From Xanthomonas theicola (GTDB lineage Bacteria; Pseudomonadota; Gammaproteobacteria; Xanthomonadales; Xanthomonadaceae), in NCBI RefSeq assembly GCF_014236795.1, contig NZ_CP049017.1:2582001-2646000 (forward strand): a stretch of DNA of 64,000 bases. Direction: 5' to 3'. The notes under the pieces were generated by a model that saw only the letters and a program-made list of their open reading frames with translations, had not been told where the DNA came from and made no database searches. Made by a program: the position numbers and the translations under genes. Below, piece after piece: positions 8,405 through 16,494 of the stretch. Numbering within the stretch: the first letter of the stretch is position 1; every line of letters starts with the position of its first letter.

Positions 8405-8473
8405 TCTCGCGCGCCTCGACGCTTCTCTCTGGGACACAGGGCCTGACCGTCTGACGCTGGCGCTGTGCAGAAC

Positions 8474-9356
8474 TGAACCGCCCCGGCTTTTCTGGAGGCC
8501 GTTCGGTTTGAGTCCGGCCGCCTCGGCCCGACCGGCTTGCTGCCGAGGGTAAGCCGCTTCGGCTTCTGCCGGCCGGCTGTGCCCGATCGGCCCCAGCCGT
8601 CGTTTGTGGTTGTACCCGTGCACCCCATCCAGCGCGGCCGGTTCCACCTGCTCGCGGTTGCCCCACGTCCTGCGGTGGATCACCCCGGCCTTGTACAGAC
8701 CGTTGATCGTCTCGGCCAGCGCGGTGTGCCCCAGGGCAGGCTTCGCGCTCGCAGCTGTCACCGACGCGGCCCACCGACGGCGCGATCCTGGCCTCGGTCG
8801 GCCGTTCGCTGTCGCCAATGCCGACGTATTGCACGCCGCGGTCGCGGTGATGGATCAGTGCCTGGTTTCCGACCCGCGCCCGGGCCTGCGCGGCCTGCTC
8901 CAGCGCATCGAGCACGAAGTCCCCGGCAGATCGGCTCGACCCCGTCGGCATCGCGATGCGCGGCGACGAACCCGGTCATGGCGTGAAGCGGCGGTCCAGC
9001 TCCGCCTGGGCGAAAGACGCCGATGCCTTGCGCAGGATCCCGTTGGCCTGCCGCAGCTCCTGGACCTGGCGCTCCAGCGCCTTCATCCGCGCCCGCGCCT
9101 GCGCCGTCAGGCCAGGCCGCAGCCCTTGGCCTTGGTCACGCTCGGCTCGGCGCACCCACCAGCGCAACGTCTCGGCCGTGCAACCGATCTTCCCGGCCAT
9201 CGATTCGATCGCCGCCCACGGCGAGCCGTGCCTGTCCTGGCGCTCCAGCACCATCGGCGCCGACCGCCCCCGCACGTCCGGGGGAATACTTCACTGGCTT
9301 GCTCATGACGCCATCCTCTCAACAGTTGGAGCCTCCTGGAATCCCGCGGCGGTTCA
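8474..9356 (-). mobile_element. Decayed IS3-family element with both inverted repeats
   Basis: The ends match as inverted repeats (TGAACCGCCCCGG.. at 8474 and TGAACCGCCGCGG.. read inward from 9356, both continuing to GGAGGC). At 883 bp it is well short of a complete IS3 element (~1.2 kb). OrfA is recognisable (AGKIGCTAETLRWWVRRAERDQG..ALERQVQELRQANGILRKASASFAQAELDRRF, 8976-9275) but its first codons are in another frame. OrfB lacks its first half, and the rest lies in two frames (NQALIHHRDRGVQYVGI; then LAETINGLYKAGVIHRR). No target duplication is seen. It separates the broken effector from cutC. Confidence 0.85.
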
Positions 9357-9409
9357 GCCCGCAGATCGGGCGCTGTTGTGCAGACCGACCACAGCACGCT
9401 GCCAGGGCG

Positions 9410-10150
9410 CTAGGACTCCTGCAACACCGCGACGATGCGGCGCACGCGCGCAACGTCGGTCCGCTGATAGTCGCCGCCCAGGTCGCGAATAGACGGATGC
9501 GGCGCATGCACCTGCGCGACGACCGGACCGCGCGCCGAGGCATGGAACTCGCGCGCCCCGGTGCGCACGCGCAATGCGTGCGCATTCTGCTCGGATATGC
9601 CGGCTCCCGGCATCACGCCGATGCGCCCACCGGCCTGGCGCACCAGCGCCGCGATGGTGTCGATGCCTTCCAGTGCCGTTGCCCGCCCACCCGAGGTCAG
9701 GACGCGTTCGCAGCCCAGCGCAATGGCATCCTCCAGCGCCCGCGACGGATCGGCGCTGACATCGATCGCACGGTGGAAGGTGACGCCGAGCGATGCGGCG
9801 GCGGCGATCAGCACGCGCATCGTCGCCATGTCGACCTCGCCGGCCGGGTCCAGTGCACCGAGCACTACCCCGTCGCAGCCCAGCCGCACGCACTGCTCCA
9901 CATCGCGGCGCATCGCCTCCACGTCCGCCTCGTCGAACACGAAATCGCCGACCCGCGGGCGGATCAGCACGTACAGCGGAATGGTCACGCGATCGCGCAA
10001 CACCGCCAGCGTACCGAACGAAGGCGTCAACCCACCGCCGTCCAGGCCGCCGCACAACTCCACCCGCATCGCCCCGCCGGCCTGCGCCGCCAGCGCCGAG
10101 CCGATCGAACCGGCCGCCACTTCCAGTCCCATCGGCGCCGCCCCGCTCAT
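9410..10150 (-). CDS. cutC: CutC family copper homeostasis protein
   Basis: A 246-residue TIM-barrel protein of the CutC family, with typical segments RVELCGGLDGGGLTPS (about 29-44), VLIRPRVGDFVF, DGVVLGALDPAGEVD, TFHRAIDVSADP, RVLTSGGRATALEGI and VMPGAGISEQN. Its ATG overlaps the stop of the upstream glycosylasparaginase gene as ATGA, so the two are co-translated. CutC was linked to copper tolerance in E. coli, but the reaction is not established. Its pairing with a glycan-processing enzyme suggests a metabolic role, possibly in sugar or amide handling; this is inference. Confidence 0.9.
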   Translation of the reverse strand: MSGAAPMGLEVAAGSIGSALAAQAGGAMRVELCGGLDGGGLTPSFGTLAVLRDRVTIPLYVLIRPRVGDFVFDEADVEAMRRDVEQCVRLGCDGVVLGALDPAGEVDMATMRVLIAAAASLGVTFHRAIDVSADPSRALEDAIALGCERVLTSGGRATALEGIDTIAALVRQAGGRIGVMPGAGISEQNAHALRVRTGAREFHASARGPVVAQVHAPHPSIRDLGGDYQRTDVARVRRIVAVLQES

Positions 10151-11202
10151 GCCGCCGGCCCCGCGAAATGGCTCGGCCCCTGCAGCAACAGGTCCTGTCG
10201 CTGGGCATCGCAGACTGCATAACTGAAACCGGGCTGGATCGCGAACGCGCCGACCTCGCCGCGCCGGTTCATCGCCAGGAACCCCACCTGCAGGTCGCGG
10301 GTCAGCTGCGGCTTGCGCCGCACGATGCGCATCACCACCTCGCGGCACGCCTCGGCCGGACGCTTGCCCTGGCGCATCATCTCCACCACCGCGAAACTGC
10401 CGACATTGCGGATTACCTCCTCGCCGACGCCGGTGGATGTCGCACCGCCCACCTCGTTGTCCACGTACAGCCCGGCACCGATGATCGGACTGTCGCCGAC
10501 CCGCCCGTGCATCTTCCACGCCATCCCGCTGGTGGTGCACGCCCCGGACAGATTGCCGTGCGCGTCCAGCGCCAGCATGCCGATGGTGTCGTGGTTGTCC
10601 TTGCCGCCGGGCAGCGCGCCCTGCTGGTAGGCGCGGTTCTCGATGTTCGCTTCCGGCTTGTACTCGGATTTCTTCAGCCACTCCTTCCACGCTTTCTCCG
10701 ACGACGGCGTGAGCAGGTTGGTGCGCTCGAAGCCCTGCGCCAGCGCGAACTGTAGCGCTCCGTCGCCGACCAGCATCACGTGCGGCGTCTTCTCCATCAC
10801 CCGCCGCGCCACCGAGATCGCATGCACGATGTCCTCCAGCGCCGCCACCGACCCGCAGCCGCCGGTATGATCCATGATGCAGGCATCGAGCGTGACCCGC
10901 CCATCGCGATCGGGATAGCCACCCAGCCCGACTGTGGGATTGTTCGGATCGGCCTCCGGCACCTTCACCCCTGCCTCCACCGCATCCAGCGCCGCGCCGC
11001 CGCGCGACAGCACCTGCCACGCCGCTTGGTTCGCCGCGATCCCGAAATCCCAGGTCGAGACCACCCGCGCCGCGCCACGCGGCAGCGGCGCCACCCCGGA
11101 CTTGACCCCGGACGCGGCACGCGCCCCCGGCAACATCCCGCCCAACCCGGCGGCCAGGGCGCCAAAGGCGGCGGTTTTCAGGAAATGGCGGCGTTGGGGC
11201 AT
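10147..11202 (-). CDS. Tat-exported N4-(beta-N-acetylglucosaminyl)-L-asparaginase
   Basis: A 351-residue Ntn-hydrolase that splits the GlcNAc-asparagine link left after N-glycoprotein breakdown. The N-terminus has a twin-arginine signal (RRHFLKTAA, then a hydrophobic stretch and GARA), so it acts in the periplasm. The self-cleavage site is visible as NHDTIGML, with Thr206 becoming the catalytic N-terminal residue of the beta chain. Other family landmarks are TWDFGIAAN, NNPTVGLGGYPDRDG and a GRVGDSPIIGAGLYVDNEVGGATSTG stretch. Overlaps cutC by 4 bp. With the fucosidase and sialidase-like genes it suggests scavenging of plant N-glycans. Confidence 0.92.
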   Translation of the reverse strand: MPQRRHFLKTAAFGALAAGLGGMLPGARAASGVKSGVAPLPRGAARVVSTWDFGIAANQAAWQVLSRGGAALDAVEAGVKVPEADPNNPTVGLGGYPDRDGRVTLDACIMDHTGGCGSVAALEDIVHAISVARRVMEKTPHVMLVGDGALQFALAQGFERTNLLTPSSEKAWKEWLKKSEYKPEANIENRAYQQGALPGGKDNHDTIGMLALDAHGNLSGACTTSGMAWKMHGRVGDSPIIGAGLYVDNEVGGATSTGVGEEVIRNVGSFAVVEMMRQGKRPAEACREVVMRIVRRKPQLTRDLQVGFLAMNRRGEVGAFAIQPGFSYAVCDAQRQDLLLQGPSHFAGPAA

Positions 11203-11279
11203 GGGGAGACTCCGGCGTTGGAAGCGCGCACAGGACAGCGCGCGCCGAGCCTCGCATCATGCGGCAGAGTGGGATGGGA

Positions 11280-11595
11280 TTGAATCGACGTCCCCCCGGT
11301 TTTGAGTAGCGCAGCGGTTTGGAGGCCAATGCCCCACGAGAAGGAGATCAGACGTGGAAAAGCGTTTTACCGAAGAGCAGATCCTCGGCTTCCTGCGCGA
11401 GGCCGAAGCCGGGGTGGCGATCGAGGACCTGTGCCGGCGCCATGGCGTCAGCGAGGTCTCGTACTCCCTGCGGCGCAGCAAGCTAAGCGGGATGAGCGTG
11501 CCCGATGCCAAGCGGCTCAAGGAATTGGAGGCCGATAACGCACGGCGGAAGAAGCTGCTGGCCGAACAGTTCTTCGAGAACGACCTGATCCAAGA
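11280..11595 (+). mobile_element. IS3-family 5' fragment (truncated orfA)
   Basis: The fragment holds the start of a second, different IS3 element: a probable left end (TGAATCGACGTCCCCCCGG), a ribosome site and orfA from 11354 (MEKRFTEEQILGFLREAEAG..DLCRRHGVS, then ELEADNARRKKLLAEQ), the helix-turn-helix subunit. The original frame is lost at about 11590, where unrelated IS sequence begins; orfB is absent. Confidence 0.8.
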
Positions 11596-11596
11596 G

Positions 11597-12189
11597 CCTG
11601 TTCACGATCTTTTGAGCAGCAGCGTCAGGAATGCCAGATAGATGAAATGAATTCCTGATTCCCCACATCATGCATCCAGCGTTGCCCTTGGATACGGCAG
11701 CGGTGGCGTAGGCCCCGCCGCGAAGATCCATCGCCGCACCATGGCGGCCAAGTCCAAGGGCCGGTTGAAGCGGCAGCACAATTCGGACAGGCAGCGCTGC
11801 AGGTCCTTGGGCCGCCGTGCATGATAGGTGCCATGCAAGGCGCTTTTGACGTTGCCCAGCTAAGGTATTGACCCAGGCCAAGGCCGGCTCGGTCGGCCCC
11901 CCCGCTGCCGGTGACGATGGCCGTGCGCAGGCAGCGGGCCTGGGTAATCGCCGCAACGCTGCGCAGCCGGTCGGACGCCCCGCGGCTACCGGGCAGCAGC
12001 GCGCGATTGGCCCAAGCGGCCAGGTGGGTTGTGCGGAAACCGGCCAGCCGGTCCATGCGCATGGCGATCGGATGGCCTTCAGGGCTGCACTGCACGGCGG
12101 TCACGAAGGGCGTCTTGCCCGGACTGGCCCGGCCGCGACGCTCGCCGCCCCGGTAGGCGTGGTGCGACTGGATCTGGTGGGGAATCAGA
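11597..12189 (-). mobile_element. IS1595-like transposase 3' fragment
   Basis: On the minus strand, pieces of a transposase are spread over at least two frames: HHAYRGGERRGR, SPGKTPFVTAVQ, EGHPIAMRMDRLAGFRTTHLAAWANRALLPGS and AIVTGSGGADRAG, followed out of frame by SAALHGTYHARRPKDLQ-like residues. These match the DDE-domain half of IS1595-family transposases as I know them. The N-terminal zinc-ribbon half is missing and frameshifts are present, so it is inactive. Confidence 0.65.
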
Positions 12190-12275
12190 GTTGATCTTTT
12201 CGTTTGACGTGCGTCGTTTTAGGCAGGACAAAGTATCAAAATTCACCCCAGAAATAAGTATTTCAACAGCCTGTT
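12190..12275. repeat. IS-end-like repeat, shared with the element inside the pectinesterase gene
   Basis: About 85 bp here align with 57001-57080, with roughly 80% identity by eye. Shared words are GTGCGTC, ATTCACCCC, AAGTATT and CCTG. Read on the minus strand it begins CAGGCTGTTGAAATACTT, which looks like an IS terminus, and it abuts the IS1595-like fragment, so it is probably the outer end of that element. Confidence 0.6.
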
Positions 12276-12281
12276 AGGCGC

Positions 12282-13142
12282 CTATTCAAGGTTCTGCACC
12301 TGCTCGCGGATCTGGTCGATCAGCACCTTCAGCTCCACCGCCGCGCTGGAGGTGCGGCTATCCACCGACTTGGACCCCAGCGTATTGGCTTCGCGGTTGA
12401 ATTCCTGCAGCAGGAAATCCAGCCGCCGGCCAGCCGGCTCGGGCTGGCGCAGCACACGACGGATTTCCTTGATGTGGCTGCCGAGCCGGTCCAGTTCCTC
12501 GTCAACGTCCAGTTTCTGCAGCCACAGCACCAGTTCCTGCTCGGCGCGACCCGGATCGACCGGATGCGGCAGGTCGGCCAGGCGCGCGGCCAGCTTGGCG
12601 CGCTGGCCTTCGCGGATGGCAGGGATCAGTGCCTTCACCTCGGCGGCGATGCGCTCGACCGCATCGATCCGCTCGACGATGGCCGCGGCGAGCTTGCCGC
12701 CCTCGCGCTCGCGCGCGGCGACCAGTTCGGCCACCACCTCGTCCAGCAGTTCCAGTGCCTGCGCCTGCAGCGCGGCTGGATCGACCGCCTGCCCCTGCAG
12801 CACGCCGGGCAGCTGCAGCAGGTCGGCGAACTGCACCTGCAACTGCGGGAAGCGCGCGCCGAGCCGCTGCGCGAGCACGGCCAGTTGTTCGACCAGCGAC
12901 TCGTTCACCGCCAGCGCCTGCGCGGCCTCCGGCGCGCGCAGGCGCAGCATCAGGTCCAGCTTGCCGCGGCTGATGCGCGCGGCCAGACGTTCGCGCAACT
13001 GCGGTTCCAGCGCGCGCAGTTCCTCCGGCAGCCGCACCCCCATTTCCAGAAAGCGGTGGTTGACCGAGCGCAGTTCGCAGCCCAGCGTGCCCCAGGGAGT
13101 GATGCGCTCGGCACCGGCGAAAGCGGTCATGCTGCGGATCAT
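12282..13142 (-). CDS. yicC: YicC-family endoribonuclease
   Basis: A 286-residue protein of the usual YicC length. The conserved N-terminus MIRSMTAFAGAE and the C-terminal signature with RRLDFLLQEFNREANTLGSKS and ELKVLIDQIREQVQN are both present. YicC proteins are RNA-binding stress proteins, and E. coli YicC acts as an endoribonuclease on small RNAs. It is divergent from rph, a usual pairing in gammaproteobacteria. The upstream flank (beyond the stop) is IS debris that ends only a few bases away, but the gene itself is intact. Confidence 0.93.
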   Translation of the reverse strand: MIRSMTAFAGAERITPWGTLGCELRSVNHRFLEMGVRLPEELRALEPQLRERLAARISRGKLDLMLRLRAPEAAQALAVNESLVEQLAVLAQRLGARFPQLQVQFADLLQLPGVLQGQAVDPAALQAQALELLDEVVAELVAAREREGGKLAAAIVERIDAVERIAAEVKALIPAIREGQRAKLAARLADLPHPVDPGRAEQELVLWLQKLDVDEELDRLGSHIKEIRRVLRQPEPAGRRLDFLLQEFNREANTLGSKSVDSRTSSAAVELKVLIDQIREQVQNLE

Positions 13143-13246
13143 GCGGTGTTCCGATGCCTGCCAAACGCGAATGGTAACCTAGCGCTCCGCCGGCCCGGCC
13201 TGCCCGATGCCGCGCCGGCCCTCACCACACTTCCGGATCGACCCCC

Positions 13247-13968
<722 letters not shown>

Positions 13969-13972
<4 letters not shown>

Positions 13973-14361
13973 GCCAGTGCATCGCCCTGGTCGCCCTGGT
14001 GGTGCCGGACTACGACCAGGCCATCGCCTGGTACACCGGCACGCTCGGCTTCGCCCTGCTGGAAGACACCGCGCTCGGCGGCGGCAAGCGCTGGGTACGG
14101 GTGGGTCCGGCCGGCGACGCCGGCGCCGGCCTGCTGCTGGCGCTCGCCAGCGACGATGCGCAGCGCGCCTGCATCGGCCGCCAGACCGGCGGGCGGGTCG
14201 GCTTCTTCCTGCACACCGACGACTTCCACCGCGACCACACGGCGATGCTGGCGCGCGGCGTGCAGTTCCTGGAAGCGCCGCGCGACGAAGCCTACGCGAT
14301 CGTGGCGGTGTTCCAAGACCCGTACGGCAACCAGTGGGACCTGCTGGAGCCCAAGCCATGA
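13969..14361 (+). CDS. VOC (glyoxalase/bleomycin-resistance) superfamily protein
   Basis: A 130-residue protein with the paired beta-alpha-beta-beta-beta pattern of the VOC fold: [23 protein letters not shown] at the N-terminus and [14 protein letters not shown] at the C-terminus, where the metal-binding Glu-type position normally lies. Members bind a metal and act on glyoxals, antibiotics or aromatic compounds; the substrate cannot be told here. It is coupled on both sides by 4-bp overlaps to rph and rdgB. Confidence 0.88.
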
Positions 14362-14954
14362 AACTGGTCCTGGCCAGCGGCAATGCCGGCAAGCTCGAGG
14401 AACTGCATGTGCTGCTCGGCGACACCGGCATCGCGCTGGTCGCGCAGTCCGCGCTCGGCGTACACGATGCCGACGAGACCGGCCTGACCTTCGTCGAGAA
14501 CGCGCTGCTGAAGGCGCGCCACGCCGCCCAGGTCACCGGCCTGCCGGCGCTGGCCGACGACTCGGGGATCTGCGTGGATGCGCTGCGCGGCGCGCCGGGG
14601 CTGTACTCGGCGCGCTACGCCGGCGAACACGGCAAGGCCGCCGCCAACATCGACAAGCTGCTGCACGCGCTGCGCGAGGTGCCCGACGCGCAGCGCACCG
14701 CGCATTTCTACTGCGTGCTGGTGCTGCTGCGGCATGCCGAAGATCCGCAGCCACTGCTGGTGGAAGGCAGCTGGCGCGGGCGTATCCTGCACGCACGCGC
14801 CGGAACCGGCGGCCACGGCTATGATCCGGTGTTCTTCGATCCCGAACACGGCCAGAGCGCGGCGCAGATGCCGTTGCCGCTGAAGAACCGGATCAGCCAC
14901 CGTGGCCAGGCGCTGGCGCTGCTGCGCAGGCAACTGACGCACTGGGAAACCTGA
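14358..14954 (+). CDS. rdgB: dITP/XTP pyrophosphatase (Ham1/RdgB)
   Basis: A 198-residue enzyme that hydrolyses non-canonical purine triphosphates (ITP, dITP, XTP) and so keeps them out of DNA and RNA. Signature parts are [14 protein letters not shown] (3-16), [44 protein letters not shown] and [14 protein letters not shown]. Length and start are standard. It is the third gene of the rph operon, and its ATG overlaps the preceding stop. Confidence 0.96.
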   Translation: MKLVLASGNAGKLEELHVLLGDTGIALVAQSALGVHDADETGLTFVENALLKARHAAQVTGLPALADDSGICVDALRGAPGLYSARYAGEHGKAAANIDKLLHALREVPDAQRTAHFYCVLVLLRHAEDPQPLLVEGSWRGRILHARAGTGGHGYDPVFFDPEHGQSAAQMPLPLKNRISHRGQALALLRRQLTHWET

Positions 14955-14965
14955 GGGAGACGCCG

Positions 14966-15220
14966 ATGTTCGTCGCAATCTGGGAATACACGGTGGCCGA
15001 CGGCCAGACACAGGCGTTCGAGGCGCTGTATGCCGCCGATGGCGGCTGGGCCGCGCTGTTCGCCGAATACCCGGGCTATCTGGGCACCGAACTGCTGCGC
15101 GCGCAGGCGCCCGGCACCTGCCTGACCATCGACCGCTGGCGCGACGAAGCCGCTACGCGCACTGCCTGGCCTACGGCCGCCAGCGCTATGCGCAGCGCGA
15201 CCGGCTCGGCGACGTGCTGA
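14966..15220 (+). pseudogene. ABM-domain monooxygenase-like small protein, frameshifted
   Basis: The start has a good ribosome site (GAGGGAGACGCCG-ATG). MFVAIWEYTVADGQTQAFEALYAADGGW, then GYLGTELL and DRWRDEA, match the first two-thirds of antibiotic-biosynthesis-monooxygenase-type proteins. From about 15150 the expected continuation (YAHCLAYGRQRYAQRDRLGDVLTRHEHCW) is in another frame and would end at 15263, overlapping the hemW start. As given, the product ends early at 84 residues with an unrelated tail. Either a one- or two-base indel is real or the sequence has an error; the overlap of the restored frame with hemW favours an originally intact operon gene. Confidence 0.7.
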
Positions 15221-15257
15221 CCCGCCACGAACACTGCTGGGCTACTTACACCGCACC

Positions 15258-16409
15258 ATGCTGATCCCGCCCCCGCTGTCGCTGTACGTGCACCTGCCCT
15301 GGTGCGTGCGCAAATGCCCGTACTGCGATTTCAACTCGCATGCGGCCAAGGGCACGCCGGCGTTCGACGACTACGTGGACGCACTGATCGGCGACCTGGA
15401 CCAGGACCTGCCGCTGGTCTGGGGCCGCACCGTGCAGACCGTGTTCTTCGGCGGCGGCACCCCCAGCCTGTTCCCGGCCGAGGCGATCGACCGCTTCCTG
15501 CAGGCGGCCAGCGCGCGCCTGCGCTTCGCGCCGAACCTGGAAATCACCCTGGAGACCAACCCCGGCACCGCCGAGCACGGCCGCTTCGATCGCTACCTGG
15601 CGGCCGGGGTCAACCGGCTCAGCTTCGGCATCCAGAGCTTCGACGACGCCGCGCTGCAGCGCCTGGGCCGGATCCACGACGGGGCCGACGCCGAGCGCGC
15701 GGTGAAGCTGGCGCAGGACGCCGGTTATTCCAACCTCAACCTGGACCTGATGTACGCGCTGCCGCAGCAGACCCTGACCCAGGCGCAGACCGACATCGCC
15801 CGCGCGCTGGCGCTGCAGCCCACCCACATCAGCCACTACCAGCTGACCCTCGAACCGAACACCGTGTTCGCCGCGCGGCCGCCGCAGGGCATCCCCGAGG
15901 AGGACGACGCCTGGGACATGCAGGAACGCTGCCAGGCGCTGCTGGCCGCGGCCGGCTACGCCCAGTACGAGGTCAGCGCCTACGCCCGCGACGGCCACCA
16001 GTGCGCGCACAACCTCAACTACTGGAAGTTCGGCGACTACCTGGGCATCGGCGCCGGCGCCCACGGCAAGATCAGCTCCGGCGCCGAGCAGAGCATCCTG
16101 CGCCGCTGGAAGACCCGGCACCCGACGGCCTACCTGGCCGCGGCCGGCACGCCGGCGGCGATCGGCGGCGACGAGTGGATCGGCGCCGAGCGGCGCCCGT
16201 TCGAATACATGCTCAATGCCCTGCGCCTGAACCAGGGCTTCGCGCTGCGCGACTTCGCCGCGCGCACCGGCCTGGCGCCGGAGGCGATCGGCCCGGCGCT
16301 GGCGCTGGCGCAAGCGCGCGACTGGCTGCAACTGGACGCCGGGTACGCGCTGCCGACCGAACGGGGACGGCGCTTCACCAACGACGTGGTCGCCCTGTTC
16401 ATGCCCTGA
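15258..16409 (+). CDS. hemW: HemW, radical SAM heme chaperone
   Basis: A 383-residue radical SAM protein of the coproporphyrinogen dehydrogenase-like family. The [4Fe-4S] motif is CVRKCPYC (C16, C20, C23), followed by FFGGGTPSLFP, NPGTAEHGRFDRYLAAGVNRLSFGIQSF and ISHYQLTLEPNTVFA. The N-terminus lacks the extra residues of true HemN, which favours HemW, a protein that inserts heme into respiratory enzymes. It follows the rph-rdgB group closely. Confidence 0.92.
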   Translation: MLIPPPLSLYVHLPWCVRKCPYCDFNSHAAKGTPAFDDYVDALIGDLDQDLPLVWGRTVQTVFFGGGTPSLFPAEAIDRFLQAASARLRFAPNLEITLETNPGTAEHGRFDRYLAAGVNRLSFGIQSFDDAALQRLGRIHDGADAERAVKLAQDAGYSNLNLDLMYALPQQTLTQAQTDIARALALQPTHISHYQLTLEPNTVFAARPPQGIPEEDDAWDMQERCQALLAAAGYAQYEVSAYARDGHQCAHNLNYWKFGDYLGIGAGAHGKISSGAEQSILRRWKTRHPTAYLAAAGTPAAIGGDEWIGAERRPFEYMLNALRLNQGFALRDFAARTGLAPEAIGPALALAQARDWLQLDAGYALPTERGRRFTNDVVALFMP

Positions 16410-16494
16410 GCGGTGCAGCGCGCGCATCGGCATGGTTGCGCGGCGCGAAACGTGTTAAATACCTGAATCTGGAAAAGTAAACGGCGATCACAGG

